Assembly (NCBI RefSeq): GCF_041333735.1
Contig: NZ_JBGKFB010000001.1
Coordinates: forward strand, 985,001-1,049,000
DNA: 64,000 nt
DNA from: Veillonella sp.
Lineage (GTDB): Bacteria > Bacillota > Negativicutes > Veillonellales > Veillonellaceae
Direction: 5' to 3'
Positions 9,401 through 17,675 of the stretch are shown piece after piece. The first letter of the stretch is position 1. Each line of letters begins with the position of its first letter. The notes beneath the pieces were generated by a model that saw nothing but the letters and a program-made list of their open reading frames with translations, was not told the DNA's origin and did no database searches. The position numbers and the translations under genes were made by a program.

Positions 9401-11044
9401 AAAAAGGTATACCCTGAAATTGCAAAAGCTCGTCACTCCACACCAGGCGTTGAGCTCGTATCTCCACCACCTCATCACGATATTTACTCCATCGAAGATT
9501 TGGCTGAGTTGATTTACGATTTGAAATGCATCAACAAAGATGCACGCATTTCCGTTAAATTAACATCTGAAGCAGGCGTTGGTACTATCGCTGCCGGTGT
9601 GGCGAAAGCAAAAGCAGACAACATTTTAATCTCTGGTTACGACGGTGGTACAGGTGCGGCAGGCCGTACGTCTGTAAAACACGCTGGTGTGCCTTGGGAA
9701 TTAGGTTTGTCCGAAACTCATCAAACATTGATGCTCAATAGATTGCGCGACCGCGTTCAATTAGAAGTAGATTCCAAGTTGATGACAGGTTTCGACGTAG
9801 CCGTAGCGGCTATGCTAGGTGCTGAGCTATTCGGCTTCGGTACACTGCCACTCGTTGCAGTAGGCTGTAAAATGGCTCGTGTATGTAACCTCAACACATG
9901 TCCTTATGGCGTAGCTACGCAAGATGAAAAATTACGTGCTCGTTTCACTGGTAAACCTGAGTATGTAGAAAACTTGATGATCTTCATCGCTCGTGAGTTG
10001 CGCGAAATCATGGCTCGCTTAGGTATTCGCTCTGTAGCTGAACTCGTTGGTCGTATTGACCTGGTTCGTCAAAAATCTCAAGACGATAACTTCAAATTGT
10101 CTCGTGTTGACCTTAAACGCATTTTGTTCCGTCCATACATCGATTCCTCTGTAGGTCATATGCACACTGTTGACCAAGATCACGAATTGGAACGCACTTT
10201 GGATATGTCGAAGCTCTTGCGTATGTGCCGTCCTGCTATTGAGGACCAAAAACCTATTCGCGCTAAATTGGCTATCACAAATATTAACCGTGTTGTAGGT
10301 ACCTTGGTTGGTTCTGAGGTAACTCGTCGTTACGGTGAAAGCGGCTTGCCAGACAATACAATCAAGTTGAACTTTGAAGGCTCTGCTGGTCAATCCTTCG
10401 GTGCTTTCATCCCTAAAGGTATGACATTAGAACTTGAAGGGGATGCGAATGATTACCTCGGTAAAGGCTTATCTGGTGGTACTATCACTGTATATCCTCC
10501 TAAAGACTCTATCTTTGAAGCTGACGAAAATATCCTTATTGGTAACGTTGCTTTCTATGGTGCTACTTCTGGTACATCCTACATCAACGGTGTAGCTGGT
10601 GAACGTTTCGCCGTTCGTAACAGTGGTATCACTGCTGTTGTTGAAGGTGTAGGCGACCATGGTTGTGAATACATGACTGGTGGCGAAGTGCTTGTTCTCG
10701 GTAAAATCGGACGTAACTTCGCAGCAGGTATGTCCGGTGGCTATGCGTACATCCTTGACTGTGATGAGCGCTATGTAAACACAGGTCTCGTAGAACTACG
10801 TCCTGCTAACACAGAAGCTGACCTTAAACGCATTAAAGAATTAGTAGAACAACACGTATTGCATACTAACTCTGCTAAAGGTCGTCACATCCTAGAAAAC
10901 TGGAATAACTTTGTAAATAGATTTACAAAAGTTGTACCTGTAGCATACGAAGAAATGCATGCTGCTATTGAACGTTTTAAAGCAGAAGGCTTGTCCTTGG
11001 AAGAAGCTCAATTAGCTGCATTCAAAGAAAAATATACAAAATAA
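6458..11044 (+). CDS. gltB: Glutamate synthase large subunit
   Basis: A 1528-residue glutamate synthase large chain, the full family length. It makes two glutamates from glutamine and 2-oxoglutarate. A propeptide of about 32 residues precedes the nucleophile Cys33 (KDACGMGF) of the glutaminase domain. The central domain follows, then the FMN-binding synthase barrel (GEGGEDVARF, GGTGAA) with the 3Fe-4S cysteines Cys1137, Cys1143 and Cys1148, then the C-terminal glycine-rich GXGXG domain. The ATG at 6458 is chosen because the in-frame GTG at 6449 lies inside the AAGGAG ribosome site. The usual small subunit gltD is not next to it: downstream are a terminator and an unrelated A/T-rich cassette. 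Confidence 0.96.
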   Translation: MDMNQSTIEQQRLDQARLEANGMYSSQFEKDACGMGFVVNIKGKKSHDIIDDGLRILERLEHRGGAGADKDTGDGAGILVQIPHEFFKRECEVLGINLPSAGDYGVGMVFAHKYESLRNEQKRIFEEVVREEGQVVLGWREVPVDGTKVGHEAAAIRPWMIQILIGKGPDITNNKEFERKLYIIRKLAEKRIIPLSKELSSDFYIASLSSKTIVYKGMLTPGQLRDFYLDLSDLDFTSALAMVHSRFSTNTFPSWARAHPNRFLVHNGEINTIRGNVNWINAREGKAESPLFPDIKKVFPVVDDSGSDSAMFDNTLEFLHMTGRSLPHAIMMMIPEPWERNNLMSQEKHDFYEFNSFMMEPWDGPAAMGFTDGTVIGGVLDRNGLRPARYYVTTDDRVIMASEVGVVNENAENIRAKGRLEPGKMLLIDTEEQRIISDEEIKQRVATELPYDELVKEHVIHLSEITQADESDIPKVEDLFKKQQAFGYTQEDLVRMIVPMAKDGKDPVGAMGADAPLAILSDKPQLLYSYFKQMFAQVTNPPIDSIREEMVTSTRVMLGNSGNLTDPNKAGTYALSMRTPILTNQELASIKALDCRRMKSVTLPILFDPTKGADGLRDALNELCEKAEEAARTDQNVLILSDRGVDENHAPIPALLAVAAVHNHLIRKVLRTEIGLILESGEPREVHHFCTLIGYGVTAINPYVALETVRDLQAHKRLGDITPEQAEKNYIKAAVGGIMKVMSKMGISTVRSYQGAQIFEALGLNTNFINKFFVNTPTRIGGIGLVGVANEALARFDRAFKSDESVLEPGGWYGPVKDGEEHLFNPKTIELLQESLINGDYAKYKEYSKAIRNDYHVTLRSLMELNYPVGGGIPIEEVEPEESIVKRFKAGAMSYGAISKEAHEAIAIAMNRLGSTSNSGEGGEDVARFKPLPNGDSMNSEVKQIASGRFGVTANYLVHAKELQIKCAQGAKPGEGGQLPGKKVYPEIAKARHSTPGVELVSPPPHHDIYSIEDLAELIYDLKCINKDARISVKLTSEAGVGTIAAGVAKAKADNILISGYDGGTGAAGRTSVKHAGVPWELGLSETHQTLMLNRLRDRVQLEVDSKLMTGFDVAVAAMLGAELFGFGTLPLVAVGCKMARVCNLNTCPYGVATQDEKLRARFTGKPEYVENLMIFIARELREIMARLGIRSVAELVGRIDLVRQKSQDDNFKLSRVDLKRILFRPYIDSSVGHMHTVDQDHELERTLDMSKLLRMCRPAIEDQKPIRAKLAITNINRVVGTLVGSEVTRRYGESGLPDNTIKLNFEGSAGQSFGAFIPKGMTLELEGDANDYLGKGLSGGTITVYPPKDSIFEADENILIGNVAFYGATSGTSYINGVAGERFAVRNSGITAVVEGVGDHGCEYMTGGEVLVLGKIGRNFAAGMSGGYAYILDCDERYVNTGLVELRPANTEADLKRIKELVEQHVLHTNSAKGRHILENWNNFVNRFTKVVPVAYEEMHAAIERFKAEGLSLEEAQLAAFKEKYTK

Positions 11045-11055
11045 TTAACTTCATG

Positions 11056-11087
11056 AAAAACACTAGTCAAAGACTAGTGTTTTTCTT
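11056..11087 (+). terminator. Intrinsic terminator after gltB
   Basis: AAAAACACTAGTC and its perfect complement are separated by three A and followed by T-rich sequence. The stem is symmetric, so it could act in both directions. Confidence 0.85.
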
Positions 11088-11200
11088 TGCAATTGACAAC
11101 ACTAGATTTTCATTGAATAAAATTGATATAATAAGTGTAATTTAGTAGATAAAGTATCGTGATTTAACGATTTATTTATATTGATTTTGTGGAGAAAATT

Positions 11201-12490
11201 ATGAAACTAAACATTACCAATGTAGGGAAGATTGGCTCTGCAACATTTGAATTTAATGGTATTACTGTTATTGCTGGCAATAATAATACAGGTAAGAGTA
11301 CTGTAGGGAAAAGCTTATTTTCATTATTTCATCAATTTTTAAATATTAATAATGCCGTAAAAAACCATCGTTATAATGCATTTATAAAAAGAGTTAAAAA
11401 TTTAGATTTAAAATATGGCGACGGAGATAATTGGTGGCAGCCTCGTGATGAGTTAGTTAATAAATATAACTTGAAAGATATTAGGCAGTTTCTCGAAAAC
11501 GAATCGGATATAAAAGATATTCGTAGTACTGTTAATTCCATAATTATGTATGATGGCCCTGATAAAGAAGAGTTTTATGAAGAGCTTTTATCTGGTTTAT
11601 CTGAAGTTAGATCTATTAGTGATAATCGCTTGAAAGAGGAACTAGTAACACTATTTTTTAACAACATATTTGCATCTCAAATTAATAATGTACAAGCGAA
11701 AGTGGCTAAAGCTGAGTTGGAGTTGGAAATTAAAAATAAGCCATTACGTGTTGTCTTTGAAGATAGTCAATGCGTATTGGTAGAAGATAATGTTACACTA
11801 ACTAACAAAGCTATATATATAGATGACCCATATGCTATTGATTTAGATTTCAGATACAGGCTTTATAATCAAAGTGTGGGTCGCGATTATATTAATAATA
11901 TTTTGGCTGGATTACTACATACTAATAACTCTGATGATTTGGTGGATAAAATTATAGCAACTGATAAGTATAAGGAGATAGAATGTATAATTGATAGGGT
12001 TATAAAGGGGAATCTTATCGAAAATAAAAGAGGAATATTTACCTTACAAAATGAGGACTTTCCCAAGGGGCTTAGTGTAAATAATATTTCCACGGGTGTA
12101 AAGTCGTTTTTAGTTATAAAGAAATTGATTACAGATAATATTATAAGTGAAAAGGACGTGCTAATTTTTGACGAGCCAGAAATACATTTGCATCCAGAAT
12201 GGCAAATTCTATATGCTGAGTTACTAGTTCTGATCCAAAAGTACTTTGACTTAACTATTCTTTTAACAACTCATAGTCCATTTTTCTTGAGAGCAATAGA
12301 AGTTTTTTCTAAAAAGTATGAAACTGAAGAGAAATGTACATATTATATGGCTAAGACTAAGAATGAATATAGTATATTTGAAAAGATAAATGATACATCT
12401 GATATATATGCTAAGATGGCAGATGCATTTTCTATATTAGATAAAATTAATGATGATATTGAGGAATGCAATAATTGTGAGGATATGTGA
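11201..12490 (+). CDS. ABC/AAA_21-type ATPase of a putative two-gene defence cassette
   Basis: A 429-residue ATPase of the RecF/SMC-like AAA_21 type. The Walker A loop is GNNNTGKST (residues 26-34, Lys32), a degenerate ABC signature ISTGVKS comes before the Walker B FDEPEIHLHP (Asp324, Glu325), and the switch histidine is His358 in TTHSP. The middle (about 70-290) is unlike anything I can name. ATG 11201 has GGAG six bases upstream. The gene is clearly richer in A/T and in rare codons (AGA, ATA) than gltB or dnaX. It runs directly into the next gene, which carries nuclease-like residues. ATPases of this type are sensors or motors in PARIS-like, AbiL-like and RloA-like defence systems; I cannot place it in one of them. 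Confidence 0.75.
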   Translation: MKLNITNVGKIGSATFEFNGITVIAGNNNTGKSTVGKSLFSLFHQFLNINNAVKNHRYNAFIKRVKNLDLKYGDGDNWWQPRDELVNKYNLKDIRQFLENESDIKDIRSTVNSIIMYDGPDKEEFYEELLSGLSEVRSISDNRLKEELVTLFFNNIFASQINNVQAKVAKAELELEIKNKPLRVVFEDSQCVLVEDNVTLTNKAIYIDDPYAIDLDFRYRLYNQSVGRDYINNILAGLLHTNNSDDLVDKIIATDKYKEIECIIDRVIKGNLIENKRGIFTLQNEDFPKGLSVNNISTGVKSFLVIKKLITDNIISEKDVLIFDEPEIHLHPEWQILYAELLVLIQKYFDLTILLTTHSPFFLRAIEVFSKKYETEEKCTYYMAKTKNEYSIFEKINDTSDIYAKMADAFSILDKINDDIEECNNCEDM

Positions 12491-12492
12491 TT

Positions 12493-13065
12493 ATGTGTAT
12501 ATCAGTATTAGATAGTTATTTAGAGTCTTATCAGCATCATCTAAAAACAGTTTCAGATATTTCAGTAGATGATTCAAACAATAATGTGAGTTGTTGTGAG
12601 AGTGATATTTTAACTTATAGTTTTGATGATATTATTAAGGAATTCTGTGATAAATTAGATGTAGAGGTAATTGCTAGTGTTGATGCTATATCTTTTTATG
12701 ATGGATGGTTAAATTTAATTGAATTTAAAAACAGTTCTTGTTCAGGAAGAAAGACCCAATTTGGACTTAAACGTAAATTTAATGACACCATTCGTTATTT
12801 TGAGCGAATAGTGCTAAATAAATGTTTTCTGGATCAAACAGATATACAAACTCGCATTATATTAGTTTTTAATCCTGATAATCCTGACGGGTATAATGAT
12901 ATAAAAAACGGACTAAATAAATATGCTAAGCGATTACCTGCAGATAAATATAAATTGAATACGCTAAGGCAGTATTGTGGTTTGCTACAGTTGTGTAATG
13001 AATTTAAAATTTTATATTCGAATGAATTTTTAGAAGATATTAATAAATATATTCAGACTGAATAG
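12493..13065 (+). CDS. Putative PD-(D/E)XK-type nuclease partner of the ATPase
   Basis: A 190-residue protein of no family I can name for certain. The pattern SVDAISFY followed by GWLNLIEFKN places Asp64 and Glu77-x-Lys79 as in the D-x(n)-E-x-K core of restriction-like nucleases, with basic residues just after (GRKTQFGLKRKF). A hydrophobic strand RIILVFNPDN and a Lys-rich C-terminus complete it. Translation may start at ATG 12493 or at GTG 12487, which overlaps the ATPase stop; either way the pair is coupled. Nuclease activity is inferred from the motif only. The gene shares the A/T-rich composition of its partner. Confidence 0.6.
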   Translation: MCISVLDSYLESYQHHLKTVSDISVDDSNNNVSCCESDILTYSFDDIIKEFCDKLDVEVIASVDAISFYDGWLNLIEFKNSSCSGRKTQFGLKRKFNDTIRYFERIVLNKCFLDQTDIQTRIILVFNPDNPDGYNDIKNGLNKYAKRLPADKYKLNTLRQYCGLLQLCNEFKILYSNEFLEDINKYIQTE

Positions 13066-13202
13066 ATAATGATCAAATAGGGATTTAGTTTTTGTTGATT
13101 GTTATGTAAATATTAGGATTAAGTGTATATAAGGCTATAATACTGTTATATAAATAAGGCTGATAGCATTTATAGATTTTTTGGGGGAACATAATAGAGT
13201 GG

Positions 13203-13239
13203 GCTAAGAAAGGTTATATTTAATATGCCCTTTCTTAGC
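13203..13239. other. Inverted repeat between the cassette and the SRP RNA promoter
   Basis: GCTAAGAAAGG at 13203-13213 pairs with CCTTTCTTAGC at 13229-13239 around a 15-base loop. There is no T run, so it is not a clear terminator. It abuts the -35 box of the SRP RNA gene and could be an operator or a boundary element of the cassette. Confidence 0.5.
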
Positions 13240-13268
13240 TAGACTTCTATATATACATCATGTATAAT
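13240..13268 (+). promoter_or_regulatory. Promoter of the SRP RNA gene
   Basis: TAGACT (13240-13245), 17 bases, then TATAAT (13263-13268). The predicted start about seven bases later coincides with the 5' strand of the SRP RNA terminal helix. Confidence 0.75.
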
Positions 13269-13275
13269 ATTTGTA

Positions 13276-13416
13276 TTGCAATATTGGATCATGGCAGTTC
13301 TCGGGCCCGTGCAATGGGGGCCTGTGAATCGTGTCAGGACTGAGAGGTAGCAGCACTAAGCGGTAACCTTCATGTGCCACGGGGAACCCGGGGGCTGTCG
13401 TGATCGAATATTGCAA
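13276..13416 (+). ncRNA. ffs: Signal recognition particle RNA (4.5S type)
   Basis: The conserved SRP core is present: GTGTCAGG (13331-13338), a GAGA tetraloop closed by ACT and GGT, then AGCAGCAC (13349-13356). The ends pair in one long rod: GCAATATT (13278-13285) with AATATTGC, GATCA with TGATC and GGGCCCGTG with CACGGGG. The length of about 140 nt is a little longer than the E. coli RNA and much shorter than the Bacillus one with its Alu domain. It binds Ffh to target membrane proteins co-translationally. Its place just before dnaX is the classic Firmicute order. The tetraloop is GAGA instead of the common GGAA; both fit GNRA. Confidence 0.93.
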
Positions 13417-13417
13417 G

Positions 13418-13443
13418 GCGGCCCATGGGGCCGCTTTTTTTAT
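13418..13443 (+). terminator. Intrinsic terminator of the SRP RNA gene
   Basis: A GCGGCCC/GGGCCGC stem with a 3-base loop is followed by seven or more T. Confidence 0.92.
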
Positions 13444-13564
13444 GTCTAATCGATAGAGGGAAATGGGTTGTATAAATTAATGATAGAACTCTATAAAATG
13501 AGTAAGATTTCCGTGAATATGGTATAATAAAGTATTGTAATTTTCGGAAAAAGGGGGTGTTCCA

Positions 13565-16360
13565 ATGGCATATATTGCGTTATATCGTAAGTACCGTCCG
13601 CAGACGTTTACCGATGTGGTTGGTCAGCATCAGGTGTCTGATACGTTGATGCGCGCTATCCGTGAAGATAAGGTAGCTCATGCATATTTGTTTGCCGGCC
13701 CGCGGGGGACTGGTAAGACGAGTATGGCTAAGATTTTCGCGCGCGCTATCAACTGCGAGCATGGGCCAACGGATCATCCTTGTAATGAGTGTAGTGCTTG
13801 TAAATCGATTTTGAGTGGCCAGTCCATGGATGTTCTTGAAATCGACGCCGCATCCAATCGTGGTATCGATGAGGTGCGTGCCCTTCGTGAAAGCGTCAAA
13901 TTCATGCCTGTTGAAGGCCGTAAGAAGGTATTCATCATCGACGAAGCCCACATGCTTACGACGGAGGCGTGGAATGCTCTCTTAAAAACCATAGAAGATC
14001 CACCAGCTCACGTTATGTTTATTTTCGCTACTACAGAAATTGAAAAATTGCCTGTTACTATCGTATCTCGTTGTCAGCGCTACACCTTTAGACGCATTAC
14101 GTCTGACGATATCGCACAGCGTTTATCCTATGTAGCAGAAAAGGAAGGCTTTGGCCTTGATTCTGCAGCGGCTCAACTCATTGCGGTTCATGCAGACGGC
14201 GGTTTGCGTGATGCCTTGAGTATCTTAGACCAATGTGCCGGTATGGCGACAGGCTCTATTACGCCGCAAGTAGTAGAAGAACTGATCGGTCTTGTCAGTA
14301 AGGAATGGATTATTCACTTCCTCGATGCGTTACGCAACGGTGACGGTCCTAAATTGTTGTCCTATATTCATGATGCCTTAGCAGAAGGTCGTGATGCGAC
14401 ACAGATTATGGAAGCCCTCATTCAGCACGTGCGGGCCTTGCTTGTAGGCAAGGTAGCACCTGATGCGGACGAGCTCAAGGTATACGATGCCTTTAAGGAT
14501 GAATTCCTAGCTCAAGCTGAAAGCATCGATTTTAATGAGCTTAATCAGTATGTGCGCAGTGCTCAATCCATCATGAATGATGCAAAACAGGTGGATAATC
14601 CACGAACCATCATCGAAATGGGCTTACTCGTTTTATGTGCTAAATTAGGCTCTGTTGATGAAAGCTTAGAAGACCGTGTATATGCATTGGAAACGGCAGA
14701 GCGGTCCGAACGGAACGATTTATTGAACCGCATGGCTCAATTGGAGCAACGAGGTCCAGCTGTCGCAACTGCACCTGCTTATGGTGCTAATTCCTTTGGC
14801 CCGCCTGGTGGTTATGCCAATAGCTTTGTTCCTGTAGATCATACGGCTACTGTACAGAGTGCTCCCATGAGTAGTGAGCAAAATGCTACTGTTGGTACAG
14901 TACCACCTCCAAGTGGCGTAGGAATGATGCCACCGCCTACTAATGTAGGTATGACACCGCTGCCTACGAATGTAGGCTTGACACCTCCACCGCTGGGAGC
15001 TCCTGGTAGCACACCTCCTCCTATGAATGGAGTGGGCATGGCTCCTCCGCCGATGGGCGGTGTTGGTATGGCGCCACCACCAAATACGGGAGGCGGACCA
15101 CAACGACCTACGAGAAAACAAGCTACAGGACGTGGGAAAAAAGGTATTAGTACACAGGCTATCATTAGTGATCAAATCTTGTCGGCTCAAGAGTATCGCA
15201 ATGTACAGTCCAATGTCATTAAATACTTGAAGGACAGCAATCGCAATATGACCTCCACCGTAATTGGACAAGGTCAACTTGTATACGTAGACCAAAGCAA
15301 GGCGGTTATGGCCTTCAAAAATACATTGCATCTCAATGTAATGACCAATGAAGTAAACTTAGCAGAAGCAGCAGATGCTTTCACCTATACGCTAGGCTAT
15401 CCAGTACATGTAGAAATTGTTGATGCCCTCACACAAGTTTACAAAGACTATAAAAAGGCCTCTGGTAGTACGACGCAGCACCAAGTAAAAGCGCCGCAAC
15501 GTCCACCAGAACCGATGGTAGATGTACAGAAGACCTCTGGAGGTCAACCGACACAAATGGATTTAACAAATCCATCGGCACCACAAGGCACTAATAATGT
15601 ACCAATGGGAAATAGTTCAGTAGGAGCTAATAGCGCTCAAGATAGTAGCGTGTCACAAGCTCAACAACCTACCGCACAGGTTGGCGGTTCAACCACTGGT
15701 GAACAATCTAGTAAGCCTGATTCCGGAGCGGTAGACGCGGCAAAAGCGGCGGCTTTGGCCTTCTTAGCGAAAAAGACTGGCGGTGCTGTTGCAAGTGCTG
15801 CCGTTAGTGATAGTGCGAATATAGCTACAACAGAAGGGCAAACATCTGGTGGAGATGTACCGATTACATCCTTTGATGGCAGTCCGTCTGTACCCGTTCC
15901 AGATGGAGAAATCCCTATCGAGTCTCTAGCAGGTTCTATTGAAGGCGATGATATTCCAGTTCATTCCTTTGACGATGTACCTGTAGACGATATGGAGGAA
16001 TCTTACGTATCATCCTTGGATGATATGCCACCACATCCATTAGATAGTGTCACTGTTATTAGTGATGATGGGGAGGTCTTAGAACGCCCTATGGATAGCG
16101 GGGCGCATATTGAGGTAGAAGCTGTCCCAAAGTTTAATGGGGGCGAACAACAGGGAACCCCTTATCAAAGTGATGATCATGCTATGCTTTCACAAGCACC
16201 TATTGAAGTAGCGCCCATCGATAGCGTGACGGTAGCTCGTGAATACGCATGGGATCCAGAGCATATGACAGAAGAGGAGCGAAACAATCCTCTCTTGGCA
16301 GAAACATTAGAGAAATTATCTGAAGACCACGACATTATCGTCGAGGTCATTGAAGAATAA
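13565..16360 (+). CDS. dnaX: DNA polymerase III gamma/tau subunit
   Basis: A 931-residue clamp-loader subunit, much longer than usual (about 560-650). The AAA+ part has Walker A GPRGTGKT (Lys51), a zinc module with Cys64, Cys73, Cys76 and Cys79, and Walker B VFIIDEAHM. Clamp-loader domains end near residue 380. A proline/glycine repeat linker (about 445-510, recurring VGMxPPP units) follows, then a folded domain (about 525-640) and a long acidic, low-complexity tail rich in Ser, Asp and Pro. It opens the dnaX-ybaB-recR-bofA cluster. An A6 tract at 15137 may permit a short gamma-like product (see separate entry). Confidence 0.97.
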   Translation: MAYIALYRKYRPQTFTDVVGQHQVSDTLMRAIREDKVAHAYLFAGPRGTGKTSMAKIFARAINCEHGPTDHPCNECSACKSILSGQSMDVLEIDAASNRGIDEVRALRESVKFMPVEGRKKVFIIDEAHMLTTEAWNALLKTIEDPPAHVMFIFATTEIEKLPVTIVSRCQRYTFRRITSDDIAQRLSYVAEKEGFGLDSAAAQLIAVHADGGLRDALSILDQCAGMATGSITPQVVEELIGLVSKEWIIHFLDALRNGDGPKLLSYIHDALAEGRDATQIMEALIQHVRALLVGKVAPDADELKVYDAFKDEFLAQAESIDFNELNQYVRSAQSIMNDAKQVDNPRTIIEMGLLVLCAKLGSVDESLEDRVYALETAERSERNDLLNRMAQLEQRGPAVATAPAYGANSFGPPGGYANSFVPVDHTATVQSAPMSSEQNATVGTVPPPSGVGMMPPPTNVGMTPLPTNVGLTPPPLGAPGSTPPPMNGVGMAPPPMGGVGMAPPPNTGGGPQRPTRKQATGRGKKGISTQAIISDQILSAQEYRNVQSNVIKYLKDSNRNMTSTVIGQGQLVYVDQSKAVMAFKNTLHLNVMTNEVNLAEAADAFTYTLGYPVHVEIVDALTQVYKDYKKASGSTTQHQVKAPQRPPEPMVDVQKTSGGQPTQMDLTNPSAPQGTNNVPMGNSSVGANSAQDSSVSQAQQPTAQVGGSTTGEQSSKPDSGAVDAAKAAALAFLAKKTGGAVASAAVSDSANIATTEGQTSGGDVPITSFDGSPSVPVPDGEIPIESLAGSIEGDDIPVHSFDDVPVDDMEESYVSSLDDMPPHPLDSVTVISDDGEVLERPMDSGAHIEVEAVPKFNGGEQQGTPYQSDDHAMLSQAPIEVAPIDSVTVAREYAWDPEHMTEEERNNPLLAETLEKLSEDHDIIVEVIEE
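15137..15150 (+). other. Possible frameshift site in dnaX
   Basis: AAAAAAG at 15137-15143, directly after the proline-rich linker, encodes Lys525-Lys526. A slip of -1 here gives only Arg-Tyr before TAG at 15148, which would release a gamma-like protein of about 528 residues. A purine-rich AGGA lies about 8 bases upstream. The zero-frame phasing is G-AAA-AAA, weaker than the E. coli A-AAA-AAG arrangement, so this is only a candidate. Confidence 0.35.
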
Positions 16361-16483
16361 ATTTTTGAGTATACCTGTTGGTCCTAAGGCCGTAGGTGAC
16401 ACATATGTTAAAATCTATGTCGCATGTTAGAGTTATGGGCATAGACAGTTAGTAAGGACAAGGTCCTAAAAGGAGGAATTACA

Positions 16484-16813
16484 ATGTTTGGTAAAGGTAT
16501 GGGCAATATGGCTGGCATGATGAAAAAAGTTCAAAAAATGCAAGCAGATATGAAGAAAATGCAAGAAGAATTGAAAACTCGTACAGTAGAGGCTTCCGTT
16601 GGTGGCGGTGCTGTAACAGTTGTGATGAACGGTGAAAAAATCATCGAGTCTTTGAAATTGAACCCAACTGCAGTTGATCCTGAAGACGTAGAAATGTTAG
16701 AAGATTTAGTGATGGCTGCTGTAAACGAAGCTAGCAAAAAAGTAGACGACCTCTTGGCTCAAGAAATGGGCAAAGTAACTGGTGGTCTTAACTTGCCAAC
16801 AGGTTTATTCTAA
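16484..16813 (+). CDS. ybaB: YbaB/EbfC nucleoid-associated protein
   Basis: A 109-residue YbaB/EbfC DNA-binding protein, the usual size. A Met/Lys-rich N-terminal helix (MMKKVQKMQADMKKMQEEL) precedes the conserved core with VGGGAVTVVMNGEK and NPTAVDPEDVEMLEDLV. Family members form tweezer-like dimers that bind DNA. GGAGG precedes the ATG and recR starts on the base after its stop, so the two are coupled, as in most bacteria. Confidence 0.95.
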   Translation: MFGKGMGNMAGMMKKVQKMQADMKKMQEELKTRTVEASVGGGAVTVVMNGEKIIESLKLNPTAVDPEDVEMLEDLVMAAVNEASKKVDDLLAQEMGKVTGGLNLPTGLF

Positions 16814-17410
16814 ATGACAAATGCTTTAGAACGGCTCGTAGAGCAGTTGCGCCGCTTGCCAGGTATCGGCTCCAAGTCGGCTAGACGCTTGGCCTATCAT
16901 TTGGTAGAAATGCCGAAGGAAGAGGTAGACCGTCTCGTGGAAACCATCGTAGAAGCGAAGGGGGCTACGCGTCACTGTTCTATTTGCTTTAACTTATCAG
17001 CTCAAGACCCTTGTGAATTCTGTAGCAATCCAAACCGGGATCAAACGACGATTATGGTCGTTGAAACATCTCGCGATGTTATTGCTATCGAGCGCAGTGG
17101 TGATTATAAGGGCTTATATCACGTGTTGGAAGGCGCTTTGTCCCCTATGGAGGGCATCGGTGCTGACGATATTCGCGTAAAAGAATTGATTGCCCGCCTT
17201 CGTGATGGTGTCGTACAAGAGGTTATTCTCGCTACTGACCCAGATGTAGAAGGGGAGGCGACAGCTCTCTATTTGGCGCGTTTATTAAGTCCAAGTGGCA
17301 TTAAGGTAACGCGCATTGCCCGCGGTGTTCCTGTAGGTGGCGATATCGAATATGCCGATGAATTAACATTAGGCGGTGCTGTAGTGAACCGCCAAGAAAT
17401 GAAAGGATAA
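16814..17410 (+). CDS. recR: Recombination mediator RecR
   Basis: A 198-residue RecR of standard length, acting with RecF and RecO in loading RecA at gaps. It has an N-terminal helix-hairpin-helix (RRLPGIGSKSARRLAYHL), a zinc finger (CSICFNLSAQDPCEFC), a Toprim domain (IMVVETSRDVIAIE, ATDPDVEGEATA) and the C-terminal ARGVPVGGDIEYADELTL segment. It starts immediately after ybaB and is followed at one base by bofA. Confidence 0.97.
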   Translation: MTNALERLVEQLRRLPGIGSKSARRLAYHLVEMPKEEVDRLVETIVEAKGATRHCSICFNLSAQDPCEFCSNPNRDQTTIMVVETSRDVIAIERSGDYKGLYHVLEGALSPMEGIGADDIRVKELIARLRDGVVQEVILATDPDVEGEATALYLARLLSPSGIKVTRIARGVPVGGDIEYADELTLGGAVVNRQEMKG

Positions 17411-17411
17411 T

Positions 17412-17666
17412 ATGGGAGCTTTATTAGCATCACCGATTATTTCGGCGGTTGTATCCGTTGCTGTAGCCTACATTGCTTTCAAAGTAGCATTTTTCACCAT
17501 TAAACGAGTGGCTATGAATGCAGTAACTGGTATTTTGACGTATTTAGTATGCGTTCATATCCTCAATATTCCTATGGATATTGGTTTGGGCGTATGGGCT
17601 TTAACAGCAATTCTAGGCCCTATTCCAATGCTCATTGCAGCCGGATGGTACGGCTTTTTAAAATAG
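17412..17666 (+). CDS. BofA-family membrane protein
   Basis: A small 84-residue protein with two to three membrane segments and the family's C-terminal AILGPIPMLIAAGWYGFL. In spore formers BofA holds the pro-sigma-K protease inactive in the mother-cell membrane. It is often encoded just after recR, exactly as here. The window has no other sporulation gene, so it is either a relic or a general intramembrane regulator. It follows recR by one base and precedes the helicase by 9. Confidence 0.8.
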   Translation: MGALLASPIISAVVSVAVAYIAFKVAFFTIKRVAMNAVTGILTYLVCVHILNIPMDIGLGVWALTAILGPIPMLIAAGWYGFLK

Positions 17667-17675
17667 GAGGACCTC

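Noticed and set aside
11201..13065. Prophage or integrative element around the ATPase/nuclease pair
   Set aside because: No integrase, attachment repeat, tRNA or phage structural gene is present; only composition is unusual.
14720..15331. Long minus-strand frames opposite the proline-rich part of dnaX
   Set aside because: They arise from the low-complexity codons of dnaX and lack ribosome sites.
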